Shown: positions 25,950-34,209 of the stretch, piece after piece | How positions within the stretch are numbered: position 1 is the first letter of the stretch | How the letters are laid out: every line of letters starts with the position of its first letter | Assembly: GCA_003279875.1 (NCBI GenBank) | Contig: QCGN01000004.1 | Location: forward strand, 31,022 to 95,021 | Direction of reading: 5' to 3' | From: Prochlorococcus sp. AG-388-D03 | GTDB taxonomy: Bacteria > Cyanobacteriota > Cyanobacteriia > PCC-6307 > Cyanobiaceae | Length of the DNA stretch: 64,000 nt | The notes under the pieces: generated by a model | Database searches by the model: none | What the model was told of the DNA's origin: nothing | Seen by the model: the letters and a program-made list of their open reading frames with translations, nothing else | Translations under genes and position numbers: made by a program

Positions 25950-27122
25950 TCAGAATTTATTTAAGGCAAATAAGATATCTGACATTAAATCATTTGTATC
26001 TTCACAACCAACTGACAAACGTATAAGAGAATCATCAATACCTAGGAGATTTTTTGTTTTATCATCAACAGATGCATGAGTCATTGTTGCGGGGTGGCAA
26101 ATTAAACTTTCAACTCCACCAAGACTCTCTGCTAATGAGAAATATTTGAGAGATTTACAAAATTTAAAAGTGTCTGCTTTGTTTAAGTTCAATTTAAGTG
26201 TGATCATGGAACCGCCAGATTTCATTTGTGATTTAGCTAAATTAAATTGTGGATGTTTTTGATTAAAAGGATAAAGAACCTTAAAAATGTTCCTATGATT
26301 TTCAAATTCCTTAGAAATTATCTCTGCACTTTTTGTTTGTTGTTCGATTCTTAGAGGGAGAGTTTTTACTCCTCTTGTAATAAGCCATGAATCAAAGGGC
26401 GAGGGTTGAAGTCCTAAAGCTTTTTGAGAGAAAAGCATCTTATTATTCCATTCCTCATCATTAGTGAGTACTGCTCCACCAAGTGCATCACTATGTCCAT
26501 TGATAAATTTTGTTGTACTTATTAGAGAAAGCGTTGCTCCAAGTTCCAAAGGTTTTTGAATGAGGGCTGTAGAAAAGGTATTATCTAGAACTACAGGTAT
26601 TTTGTGCTTATTCGCTTCTTCACAGATCAATTTAATATCAAGTATTTTTAATAGAGGATTTGTTGGACTTTCGAGCCATATTAAAGTTGGCTGGAAGTCT
26701 TTAATTTTTTTGATATTTTTTTTATCTGTAAAATCTGTGTAAAGAGCTTCTATCCCAAATTTTTTGAAAACTTTATCAAACATTCTTACCGTGCAACCAT
26801 AGAGATTTGACTCACAGAGTATCTTGTCGCCTGATCTTAATGTTGATGTTATTGCAGTTACTGCACTTATGCCAGATCCAAAAACTGTACAGAATTTAGA
26901 ATCTTCTATTGATCTCAGTATATTTTCAAGAATTTTAAAGTTTGGATTGCCTGACCTGGTGTAATCAAAATTTTGTTTATTCCCATGTTTGAAAGTAGAT
27001 GTTGAGAAAATTGGAGGCATAACACAACCGGTTTCTTCGGAAAATGTTTCTCCATGGTGTATGGATAAGGTTTTAACGCCTGGCTTTTTGAGATTATTTT
27101 CCTTATTTCCCATTGTTTTCAA
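25950..27122 (-). CDS. metB: Cystathionine gamma-synthase / trans-sulfuration enzyme
   Basis: A 390-residue PLP enzyme of standard length. Motifs are TLSIHHGE and FDYTRSGNPNFKILE near the N-terminus, VVLDNTFSTALIQKPLELGA, and the PLP lysine in ISTTKFINGHSDALGGAV. The C-terminal SLGGVESLICHPATMTHAS is typical of gamma-synthases and beta/gamma-lyases. Synthase versus lyase cannot be settled by motifs. Its start is preceded by the rpsD terminator hairpin. Confidence 0.88.
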   Translation of the reverse strand: MKTMGNKENNLKKPGVKTLSIHHGETFSEETGCVMPPIFSTSTFKHGNKQNFDYTRSGNPNFKILENILRSIEDSKFCTVFGSGISAVTAITSTLRSGDKILCESNLYGCTVRMFDKVFKKFGIEALYTDFTDKKNIKKIKDFQPTLIWLESPTNPLLKILDIKLICEEANKHKIPVVLDNTFSTALIQKPLELGATLSLISTTKFINGHSDALGGAVLTNDEEWNNKMLFSQKALGLQPSPFDSWLITRGVKTLPLRIEQQTKSAEIISKEFENHRNIFKVLYPFNQKHPQFNLAKSQMKSGGSMITLKLNLNKADTFKFCKSLKYFSLAESLGGVESLICHPATMTHASVDDKTKNLLGIDDSLIRLSVGCEDTNDLMSDILFALNKF

Positions 27123-27137
27123 AATAAGAATTAAATA

Positions 27138-27168
27138 AAATCTCTCTTCTTATCGAGGAGAGAGATTT
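27138..27168 (-). terminator. Probable rpsD terminator
   Basis: AAATCTCTC (27138-27146) is the exact complement of GAGAGATTT (27160-27168), with a short T-rich tract after it on the minus strand. It lies 23 bases past the rpsD stop and just before metB on the same strand, so it should reduce read-through into the methionine genes. Confidence 0.6.
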
Positions 27169-27190
27169 AATAATACAAAGAAAAGTTTTT

Positions 27191-27799
27191 TTAAACTTTT
27201 CTTGAATAATATTCAACGACTAGTAGCTCGTTAATTTCAAGAGCAACCCATTCTCTATCACACTTACCGTTTATTTTCCCTGTTAATTTAGGTTTATCTA
27301 ACTCTATATGAGGAGGCACATTTGCTAAACCAGGGAATTCAATATTTCCTTCAACAAGTTTTTTACTTGCCTTGTTTTCCTTAATGCTAATAACATCTCC
27401 TGATTTACATTGGTAACCTGCAATATCAAGAACTTTTCCATTAACAGTCACATGTCCATGATTTACTAATTGTCTTGAGCCTGGAATTGTCCCACCAAAA
27501 CCTAATCTAAAACAAACATTATCTAATCTGTTTTCTAAAAGTTTAAGGAGGTTGGTTCCTGTAGAGCCTTCTTGAGCTCTAGCTTTTTTGACGTAACGGA
27601 CTAGTTGTCTTTCAGAGACTCCATAGTTGAATCTAAGTTTCTGTTTTTCTTCTAGACGAATTGCGTATTCTGATCGCTTGCGACGGGCTTGGCCGTGCTG
27701 ACCTGGAGGATTAGACTTCTTTGAAGCTTTCCTAGTGAGACCTGGTAGTTCTCCCAAGCGACGCGTAACCCTTAATCTTGGGCCGCGGTATCTTGACAT
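27191..27799 (-). CDS. rpsD: 30S ribosomal protein S4
   Basis: A 202-residue primary 16S rRNA binder that nucleates 30S assembly. It begins [20 protein letters not shown], the form typical of cyanobacteria and plastids. [25 protein letters not shown] form the S4 RNA-binding domain, and it ends VVEYYSRKV. It is a lone ribosomal gene here, divergent from yidD. Confidence 0.97.
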   Translation of the reverse strand: MSRYRGPRLRVTRRLGELPGLTRKASKKSNPPGQHGQARRKRSEYAIRLEEKQKLRFNYGVSERQLVRYVKKARAQEGSTGTNLLKLLENRLDNVCFRLGFGGTIPGSRQLVNHGHVTVNGKVLDIAGYQCKSGDVISIKENKASKKLVEGNIEFPGLANVPPHIELDKPKLTGKINGKCDREWVALEINELLVVEYYSRKV

Positions 27800-27894
27800 A
27801 GGTTTAAATTAAAATTGAAATTTGCAATAAATTGGATAATTGATTAAATTCAACTAAACTAATTACTACTAAACTGTTATTTTACATCATTAAA

Positions 27895-28131
27895 GTGATT
27901 AAAAGCATCAACAAACTACTTACATCTATACTTCTTTTGATGATTTCCTTCTATCAAAAGTGGTTTTCCCCTTTTTTCGGACCAAGATGTAGATTCATTC
28001 CAAGTTGTAGCTCTTATGGATACGAGGCAATTACTAGACATGGTCCTTGGAAGGGAGGGTGGTTAACTATAAGAAGATTAAGCAGATGTCATCCTTTAAC
28101 TCCCTGCGGATGTGACCCTGTGCCTGATTAA
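27895..28131 (+). CDS. yidD: Membrane protein insertion efficiency factor YidD
   Basis: A 78-residue protein thought to help YidC/Oxa1 insert membrane proteins. The N-terminus is amphipathic/hydrophobic (LLTSILLLMISFYQKWFSP). The family motifs CRFIPSCSSYGYEAI and GPWKGGWLTIRRLSRCHP follow, ending PCGCDPVP. The start is GTG. It precedes the glutaredoxin-like gene by four bases. Confidence 0.93.
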   Translation: MIKSINKLLTSILLLMISFYQKWFSPFFGPRCRFIPSCSSYGYEAITRHGPWKGGWLTIRRLSRCHPLTPCGCDPVPD

Positions 28132-28135
28132 ATTA

Positions 28136-28438
28136 ATGAAAATATTTATTTTTGTTAGGCAGGGATGTTGTCTTTGTGATTCACTAAAAAACAAACTAGC
28201 AAAAATAAATCTTAATGAGTTATTCCCTAATTTAGAGGAGTTTAAAGAAATTGATATTGATAGGGTTGATTTATATCAAGATAAATATAAAAAATATGAT
28301 TATGAAGTACCTGTTATTGCTGTTGAAGGAATTAAGTCCAAGGAGATTATAGAATTGCCTCGCATTTCTCCAAGATTAAAAGATGATCAATTAAAGAATT
28401 GGTTTCAAAAAAATATTAGTACCATTCTGGAGAAATAA
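28136..28438 (+). CDS. Glutaredoxin-like protein (DUF836 type)
   Basis: From the ATG at 28136, 100 residues with a thioredoxin-like fold: KIFIFVRQGCCLCDSLKNKL holds a CxxC (Cys-Cys-Leu-Cys), and the cis-proline region reads YEVPVIAV. An upstream start would overlap yidD and add a poor N-terminus. Members are small thiol-redox proteins of unknown partner. It probably shares a transcript with yidD and murE. Confidence 0.8.
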   Translation: MKIFIFVRQGCCLCDSLKNKLAKINLNELFPNLEEFKEIDIDRVDLYQDKYKKYDYEVPVIAVEGIKSKEIIELPRISPRLKDDQLKNWFQKNISTILEK

Positions 28439-28447
28439 TTTTTTTAT

Positions 28448-29983
28448 ATGAGATCTATAAAATTACATAAACTTTTAGATTTGGTAGGAATTATTCCCTC
28501 ATTAGATTTAATCGATCATGAAATCAATAATATTTCTTTTAACTCTAAAGAAGTACAAAAAGGATCTTTATTTTTAGGTATGCCTGGTTTAAATGTTGAT
28601 GGAGGAAAATTTTGTATTGAGGCAATTGAAAATGGCGCGGAGGCTGCCATTATTGGGTCTGCTGCAAAAGAGAAAATTGGATCTATTGATCGAGAAAGGA
28701 TTTTGGTTATAGAGGACAATTTAGATTATATTTTTGGTCAAATAATCGCTGAGTTTTGGAATAGGCCGTCAAGAAAACTTAAACTTATTGGTGTTACGGG
28801 TACAAATGGAAAAACGACAATTACTTTTTTATTGGAATATCTTTTAAAAAAATTAGGAAAAAAGACTGCATTATTTGGGACCTTGCTCAATAGATGGCCT
28901 GGCTTTTCAGAAGTGGCTTCTCATACAACTGATTTCGCCGATAAACTTCAAAAGAAATTAAATGCTGCTGTTGAGGCAGAATCTGAATTCGCGATATTAG
29001 AGGTAAGTTCTCATTCTATTGCTCAAAACAGGATATCAGGATGCGAATTTGAGGCGGCTATTTTTACTAATTTAACTCAAGATCATCTTGATTATCACTC
29101 TGATATGGAATCATATTTTCAAACAAAAAGAAAACTATTTTTACCACCTTACTTAAAAGAAAAAGATGGAATTTGTGTATTAAATCATGATGACCATTGG
29201 ATATCAGAATTATCATCTGAACTTGAAAAACAATCTTCATTAGTCTCTACAAAGATTACTGAAAGTGAATTTGAAAATGATGATTTTTTTTTCGTAACAG
29301 ATAAAAAATTTACTGAAAGTGGTTCCACCTGTATTTTTCATACACCTAGGGAAAAAATTCAACTTTTTGTTCCACTGGTTGGTGAATTTAATTTAATGAA
29401 TGCTATTCAAGCAATAACAATTTTGTATAAACTTAATTTTTCTTTAAAAGATCTATCAAAGTTAATACAATCTTTCCCTGGTGCTCCTGGGAGAATGGAG
29501 AAAATACAAATTGATAATGATGTCGTTTTAAGATCACTTCCAACAGTAATTGTTGATTATGCCCACACTCCTGATGGATTAAAAAAAGTTTTGCAATCAA
29601 TTAAAAAACTTTGTGAAGGGAAACTAATAACTGTTTTTGGCTGTGGTGGAGATCGAGACCGTACTAAAAGGCCTTTAATGGGATCAATAGCTGAAGAGTT
29701 TTCTGATCAACTTTTTATAACTTCAGATAATCCAAGATCAGAAGAGCCCCAAAAGATAGTAAATGATATTTTGATGGGTATAAAAAAAATAGAAAAAATA
29801 ACAATTGAGATTGATAGATTTAAAGCAATAAATGAATCTATTAAATTTGCCAAAAAAGAAGATATTGTTTTAATTGCAGGAAAAGGACATGAAGACTACC
29901 AAATTCTCAATGATAAAGTTATTAATTTTGATGATAGGAAAATAGCTTATAAATTATTAAAAGAAAAAAGTAAATCTCAATAA
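28448..29983 (+). CDS. murE: UDP-MurNAc-L-Ala-D-Glu:meso-diaminopimelate ligase
   Basis: Adds meso-diaminopimelate to the peptidoglycan precursor in the cytoplasm. The 511-residue protein has ATP loop GVTGTNGKTT near residues 116-125, TNLTQDHLDYHSDMESY, VDYAHTPDGL and GCGGDRDRTKRPLM. DNPRSEEP is the motif that selects diaminopimelate rather than lysine. GKGHEDYQ closes the third domain. Starts nine bases after the glutaredoxin-like gene. Confidence 0.97.
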   Translation: MRSIKLHKLLDLVGIIPSLDLIDHEINNISFNSKEVQKGSLFLGMPGLNVDGGKFCIEAIENGAEAAIIGSAAKEKIGSIDRERILVIEDNLDYIFGQIIAEFWNRPSRKLKLIGVTGTNGKTTITFLLEYLLKKLGKKTALFGTLLNRWPGFSEVASHTTDFADKLQKKLNAAVEAESEFAILEVSSHSIAQNRISGCEFEAAIFTNLTQDHLDYHSDMESYFQTKRKLFLPPYLKEKDGICVLNHDDHWISELSSELEKQSSLVSTKITESEFENDDFFFVTDKKFTESGSTCIFHTPREKIQLFVPLVGEFNLMNAIQAITILYKLNFSLKDLSKLIQSFPGAPGRMEKIQIDNDVVLRSLPTVIVDYAHTPDGLKKVLQSIKKLCEGKLITVFGCGGDRDRTKRPLMGSIAEEFSDQLFITSDNPRSEEPQKIVNDILMGIKKIEKITIEIDRFKAINESIKFAKKEDIVLIAGKGHEDYQILNDKVINFDDRKIAYKLLKEKSKSQ

Positions 29984-30064
29984 AATTTCCTAATCAAATA
30001 AAAAAGATCTTTACGCAAATCACAAGAAAAGTTTCTTAGAATCAATGGAGTTATTTTTAATAAA

Positions 30065-30769
30065 ATGAAAGGCTTAGCCTTAGTTGTAGGCGCAGGTGGA
30101 ATTGGAACACAACTAGCTAAAGATCTGAATGAAAGCGAGAAAGATTTAGATGTTGTTTTGTGTGGAAGAAAAAGTGAATTTAATTCTTTTTGGGAATTAG
30201 ATATAGAGGATTCTCAATCCCTTTTGCAGTTGAAAAATAAAATATCTAATCATTCTTCAAAATTAAGGTTAGTCGTTAATGCTACAGGGAGACTTCATAG
30301 TGATTCTCTTAAACCAGAAAAAAGATTACAACATCTTGATAAAAAAAATATGATGGAAAGTTTTTCAATAAATGCCTTTTCTCCTATTTTTTTAGCTAAA
30401 GCAATTGAAGAATTTATACCAAAAGATTTTGATTTTAATTTTGCAAGTATAAGTGCAAGGGTGGGAAGTATTGGAGATAATCATACTGGAGGTTGGTATT
30501 CATATAGAGCTGCAAAATCTGCCCAAAATCAGTTTTTTAAATCTTTAAGTATTGAGTGGGCTAGACGTTTCCCTAAGGCTACTATTACATTGCTTCATCC
30601 AGGAACAGTAGATACTGATTTATCTAGACCTTTTCATAAATTTGTTCCAGAACATAAATTATTTAGTAAAGAAAAATCATCCCAATTTTTGATTAATATT
30701 ATTAAAAATCAATCACCATCATCTACTGGAAAATTTATTGCATGGGACAGTTCGGAAATACCCTGGTAA
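30065..30769 (+). CDS. Short-chain dehydrogenase/reductase
   Basis: A 234-residue SDR. The nucleotide-binding start is LVVGAGGIGTQLAKDL, NATG follows the third strand, Ser is in FASISARVGS and the catalytic YxxxK is YSYRAAK near residue 155. It is closest in layout to the C-factor/CsgA-like group in cyanobacteria. The substrate is unknown. It is isolated, between murE and a convergent hypothetical gene. Confidence 0.85.
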   Translation: MKGLALVVGAGGIGTQLAKDLNESEKDLDVVLCGRKSEFNSFWELDIEDSQSLLQLKNKISNHSSKLRLVVNATGRLHSDSLKPEKRLQHLDKKNMMESFSINAFSPIFLAKAIEEFIPKDFDFNFASISARVGSIGDNHTGGWYSYRAAKSAQNQFFKSLSIEWARRFPKATITLLHPGTVDTDLSRPFHKFVPEHKLFSKEKSSQFLINIIKNQSPSSTGKFIAWDSSEIPW

Positions 30770-30827
30770 ATCAAATTTTATCCTTATGAATTGGAATAAT
30801 ATTCTTAAATAAATTATTAATAAAGTT

Positions 30828-30854
30828 AAAAAAGGAGGGTTTAATAACCCTCCT
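30828..30854 (-). terminator. Intrinsic terminator
   Basis: On the minus strand AGGAGGGTT-ATTA-AACCCTCCT is followed by a run of T (six A at 30828-30833 on the plus strand). This strong hairpin ends transcription of the 101-residue gene at 30882-31187. On the plus strand it may also act for the SDR gene, though its T tract there is poor. Confidence 0.8.
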
Positions 30855-30881
30855 CCTGTTTATTCAAGACCTTATTATTTA

Positions 30882-31187
30882 CTAATTACCTAAACCTAAA
30901 GGAGCCCAAAGAGTTGCTTCAGACCCTACAACAGGGACAACTCCGTTAGTTTTAGTATTAGAAACTTTATTTTTAAGAATAGGAGAATCTTGTTCTCCTA
31001 AAGCTGCCCATAAAGTTGATTGATGAGCGATAACTGGTTGAACTTTTAATGGTTGAGATTGTAAAGAAGGCTTTTGAGTTCTTACAAGTTGGACTCCAAG
31101 AGAACCAACAATAAATGCTCCAAGAAAACCTGCAAATATAGAAGTAGTATTGTTACTACTTACTGAGGTAGATACGTTATTAGACAT
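30882..31187 (-). CDS. Hypothetical one-helix membrane protein, 101 residues
   Basis: I place the start at the ATG at 31187, giving MSNNVSTSVSSNN before a single hydrophobic helix (SIFAGFLGAFIVGSLGVQLV, about residues 15-35). The upstream frame would add a less likely N-terminus. The tail has two related motifs, STLWAALGEQ and ATLWAPLGLG. The helix-plus-tail layout suggests a thylakoid or plasma membrane protein. A clear terminator follows. Not recognised. Confidence 0.65.
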   Translation of the reverse strand: MSNNVSTSVSSNNTTSIFAGFLGAFIVGSLGVQLVRTQKPSLQSQPLKVQPVIAHQSTLWAALGEQDSPILKNKVSNTKTNGVVPVVGSEATLWAPLGLGN

Positions 31188-31416
31188 AATGATTATGTGA
31201 CTAAATTCCATTTGTATTGAAAGTCTTATTTTCATATAAATTTAAAGAACTTCCCCGTTTGAAGATATCTTTTTTCTAGAAAGTTCTTTTTATAAAAATA
31301 ATTTTTTATATATTCGACAAGCATTTTATCCACTAAAATAAATCTCACATGCTACTTTTTAATTTTTTTGCATTGCTCATCTGAATATAAAAGTTTAAGA
31401 ATTAAGAATTTTAGAT

Positions 31417-32592
31417 TTAAAAAAGTATTTTTTTTATTTCTTTGGAAAGTAAATCAATCTCAGCTTCTGTAGTCATTTGATGTACACATGCTCTAAACCA
31501 TTTTGGATCTTCTAAAACTCTAATCCAAATTTTCTTTTCTCCAAGTTTCTTCACAAATTTATCCTTATCTTTAATATTTTCGATGTTAAAACTAACTATC
31601 CCATTTAAGTATTTTTTTTCTAAAACTAATTCAACTCCGTTTAAATGATTTAATTTATTCCAAAGTTCCCCACTTAATTTTTTGATATTTTTGGTTTTTT
31701 CTTCTTCAGGGCAGTCTTTATCCAAAAGATCTAAAGAATTCCGGAGCCCAGCAAGTAAAGGAATACAAGATGTAGCCACTTCAAACTTTCTTGCATCATC
31801 ATGAAAAAGATTATCTGAAGGCTCATAGATGCCTTGTTCTTTTTTTAATGATTTCCAACCAATTATTGTTGGATCTGTTTCATGAATAAATCTATCTGAG
31901 ACATAAATGGCTCCAAGTCCTTCTGGACCACATGCCCATTTATGAGAAGTTATTGAATATAAATCAGAATAAAAAACTTCTTCTTCTATTTTTATGTGTC
32001 CAAAGGTTTGAGCACCATCAACAAGTAGATAAGAATTTTCTCTATTATTCTTTAATTCGATAGAAATTTGTTTTAAAGGAATTTTATATCCAAAGTTCCA
32101 TAAAATATGAGAAATAATTAGGATCTTAGTCTTACTATTTAGATTTTTTAAAATCTCTGCAATTATATTTTCGTCATTTAGATTTTTAATTTTTTGTATT
32201 GGCAAAATTTTGAAAATTAATTTATTTCTTCTACAAAATTCCCGACTTGCAGCTACTACTCCAGGATGTTCACAGTCACTTATTAATAACTCTTCTCCCT
32301 CTTCTACTTTCATTCCCCAAAAAGGTAAAATAATACCAGAAGTGATATTTTCGGTTAAAGCTACATTCTTTGAATTTATACCTAATTTTTGTGCAATAAC
32401 TCTTTTTGTGGTCAATATTTCTTTGAAAATAAAAGGCCAGATATCATTGGTAAATGGTCCTAAATCTTGGATAATTTCCCAAGTTTTAACAATAGCTTCT
32501 AGAGAAGATTTTGGTAATGGTCCTTGACCACCATAGTTAAAATAATACTTATTTTTTAATGCTGGTATTTGATCTCTTAGATTATTTCTCAT
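31417..32592 (-). CDS. Class V aminotransferase (cysteine desulfurase-like)
   Basis: A 391-residue fold-I PLP enzyme. LTENITSGIILPFWG binds cofactor phosphate, LLVDGAQTFGHI supplies the Asp/Gln pair, and the PLP lysine is in YSITSHKWACGPEGLGAIYV. The sequence resembles isopenicillin-N-epimerase/NifS-like proteins; no clear persulfide cysteine loop of IscS/SufS is visible, so desulfurase activity is unproven. It lies 38 bases downstream of arsM. Confidence 0.82.
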   Translation of the reverse strand: MRNNLRDQIPALKNKYYFNYGGQGPLPKSSLEAIVKTWEIIQDLGPFTNDIWPFIFKEILTTKRVIAQKLGINSKNVALTENITSGIILPFWGMKVEEGEELLISDCEHPGVVAASREFCRRNKLIFKILPIQKIKNLNDENIIAEILKNLNSKTKILIISHILWNFGYKIPLKQISIELKNNRENSYLLVDGAQTFGHIKIEEEVFYSDLYSITSHKWACGPEGLGAIYVSDRFIHETDPTIIGWKSLKKEQGIYEPSDNLFHDDARKFEVATSCIPLLAGLRNSLDLLDKDCPEEEKTKNIKKLSGELWNKLNHLNGVELVLEKKYLNGIVSFNIENIKDKDKFVKKLGEKKIWIRVLEDPKWFRACVHQMTTEAEIDLLSKEIKKILF

Positions 32593-32630
32593 GGAAAATT
32601 TAAATTAGATTATTAAATTCTTGAATTTTT

Positions 32631-33425
32631 TTAAATATTGCCTACTAAAGTTACTGTTCTAAATTCAATATCTTCTATAACTTTCCAAGCTTTAGCACTC
32701 CTTTCTGCAAATTCTAAATTTTTAAAACCTAGTTCTTTAAAATCACTTATAAAGTCTGGCTCATACCATGCTCCACTAATGCATCCTGTCCATAAATCAT
32801 GATCATTTTGTAATCTTAAAGGAACTTTTTTATTAGAGACAATATCGCTAATTGCAATTCTTCCATTATCTTTTAAAACTCTTTTTATATTTCTTAGAAG
32901 GTTATTTCTAGATTCTGGACTTACCAAGTTTAAAACGCAATTACTTAAAATAATATCAACTGATTTGTCGGCGATTAATGGATTTAAATCTTTATCTAAT
33001 TCATCAAGTTTTTCAATAGATCCTTCAAGAAATTCTGTATTGTTGAAACCTATTTTTTTTGTAACTTCTTTAGAGGCTGATCTAGATAAAGAAAGCATGT
33101 CAGGATTCTGATCAACTCCAATAACTTTCCCTTTTTTTCCCACAATTTGGGCACAAATAAAAGCATTTTTGCCGCTACCACTTCCAAGATCTAAGGCTAT
33201 ATCATTTTTTTGAACATATTTTGTTGGATCACCACATCCATAATCTTTTTCTATAACCTCTTGAGGAATTGCTTCAAGTAAAACAGGATTAAAACCAACA
33301 GGTGTGCAAAGACAACTCTCTTTTTCTAATGCAGCAGAACCGTACCTTTCTTGAATAGCATCTTTATGATCAAGACCTTTGAAATTTTTATTTGACTCAT
33401 CTGTATAGCAGCAATCGTTAGACAT
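32631..33425 (-). CDS. arsM: Arsenite methyltransferase (ArsM family)
   Basis: A 264-residue SAM methyltransferase that methylates As(III), a detoxification step. The family's three arsenic-binding cysteines appear in YGCGDP, LSNCVLNL and WTGCISGAW. The SAM motif is ALDLGSGSGKNAFICA and IGVDQNPDML. Additional cysteines near the N-terminus (CCYT, CLCT) are common in ArsM. It precedes a class V aminotransferase on the same strand; whether they act together is unknown. Confidence 0.88.
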   Translation of the reverse strand: MSNDCCYTDESNKNFKGLDHKDAIQERYGSAALEKESCLCTPVGFNPVLLEAIPQEVIEKDYGCGDPTKYVQKNDIALDLGSGSGKNAFICAQIVGKKGKVIGVDQNPDMLSLSRSASKEVTKKIGFNNTEFLEGSIEKLDELDKDLNPLIADKSVDIILSNCVLNLVSPESRNNLLRNIKRVLKDNGRIAISDIVSNKKVPLRLQNDHDLWTGCISGAWYEPDFISDFKELGFKNLEFAERSAKAWKVIEDIEFRTVTLVGNI

Positions 33426-33457
33426 AGAAATTATTCTAATTCTTGATAAATATAGCC

Positions 33458-33485
33458 AAAAAAAAACCCCTTGGAAGGGGGTTTT
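33458..33485 (-). terminator. Intrinsic terminator of the DUF4278 gene
   Basis: CCCCTT-GG-AAGGGG hairpin (33467-33480) with a nine-base A-run on one side and GTTTT on the other, so it can stop transcription both ways. On the minus strand the U-run is long, ending the short transcript that starts near 33764. It separates the DUF4278 unit from arsM. Confidence 0.85.
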
Positions 33486-33499
33486 GATTTGGAATAAAA

Positions 33500-33673
33500 T
33501 TATTTAGTGTAGTTAGCACCTCTATAATTTAATTCTGCTTTTTCATTACTTGAAGAAGCGTCATCCATTCTATTGGTGTATACGTTTCTTCTGTAGGTAA
33601 GTTCAACAAATTGCTTTTGAGCAACTTCTTTGTTTTGAACGTAGTTTTTACCTCTGTAAGTTAAAGTAGTCAT
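33500..33673 (-). CDS. DUF4278 small protein, PirA-like
   Basis: From the ATG at 33673, 57 residues. It opens MTTLTYRGKNYVQ and ends AELNYRGANYTK, with a middle VELTYRRNVYTN: three YR-x3-Y repeats, two of them exact YRGxxY, the DUF4278 signature. A start at 33697 inside the aptamer is less natural. Cyanobacterial DUF4278 peptides behind glutamine riboswitches include PirA, which binds PII and tunes arginine synthesis. The same role here is inferred from domain and leader. Confidence 0.85.
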   Translation of the reverse strand: MTTLTYRGKNYVQNKEVAQKQFVELTYRRNVYTNRMDDASSSNEKAELNYRGANYTK

Positions 33674-33696
33674 GTTTCGATGTGACAAAACGGCCA

Positions 33697-33764
33697 TCCC
33701 CCGTTCCCTGGTATGACTCGAACTGCGCCCTCGATGAGGGTGAACGAAAAGTAGCTGTTGCTAC
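33697..33764 (-). promoter_or_regulatory. Glutamine riboswitch (Downstream-peptide/glnA type)
   Basis: On the minus strand: 5' hairpin GTAGC-AACA-GCTAC, then CGTTC (P1), CCCTC-ATC-GAGGG (P2), conserved CGCAGT, then TCGAGTCATACCAGG and GAACGGGGG closing P1. This fits the glutamine aptamer known upstream of cyanobacterial short peptides. Expected logic: glutamine binding raises expression of the DUF4278 protein when nitrogen is ample. The same architecture recurs at 5173-5245. Confidence 0.82.
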
Positions 33765-33777
33765 ATTTTTTATTATA
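33751..33777 (-). promoter_or_regulatory. TATAAT -10 box and NtcA-type palindrome
   Basis: A perfect TATAAT (33777-33772) predicts a start near 33764, where GTAGCAACAGCTAC begins, matching GTA-N8-TAC. Both copies in the window keep the same spacing between -10 box and palindrome. An NtcA site at +1 would repress under nitrogen shortage, agreeing with the riboswitch logic. The palindrome also encodes the leader's first hairpin, so DNA and RNA roles are confounded. Confidence 0.55.
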
Positions 33778-33929
33778 AACGTATTTTCCTGCTGTTGTCT
33801 AGATTTTACAGTTAGAAATAAATTTTTAATTTTTTTTTAATTATTATCTTAAGTAAACTTTATTGTGAATTAAACCAAAAAGGTATTAGGTTTATATTTG
33901 ATTTAAGCTTTTTTAGTTAATTTAAATTT

Positions 33930-34190
33930 ATGACAGGGTTTTTATATTTTTTGGGTAATACTTTGAGATGGCCCGCTTTAAAACCAAAAGAATTTTTTTC
34001 TTTACATGCTTATTTTACTATTATTTATTTGATAACTTTTACATTAAGTAAAAATGAAGTTAATCAATCAAATTTAGTATTTACGCTAGGAATTTTAGCT
34101 CCACTTTTAATTGCTATAGGTCAAGGTCTTCCAATAAATTGCTTAGATTTTAAATCTTCATTAACTAAGGAATTAAGCAAAGAGTCGTAA
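33930..34190 (+). CDS. Hypothetical membrane protein, 86 residues
   Basis: An 86-residue protein with two hydrophobic segments (about residues 25-42 and 48-68) separated by a short polar turn. TLRWPALKPKEFFSLHAYF precedes the first. I recognise no family; it looks like a small two-helix membrane protein. It converges on nfu with 19 bases between their ends. Confidence 0.6.
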   Translation: MTGFLYFLGNTLRWPALKPKEFFSLHAYFTIIYLITFTLSKNEVNQSNLVFTLGILAPLLIAIGQGLPINCLDFKSSLTKELSKES

Positions 34191-34209
34191 AAAGATTTTT
34201 AAAAATTGC

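Noticed and set aside
34191..34209. Short A/T-rich gap as a terminator between the membrane protein gene and nfu
   Set aside because: No stable hairpin is visible, only A and T runs expected by composition.
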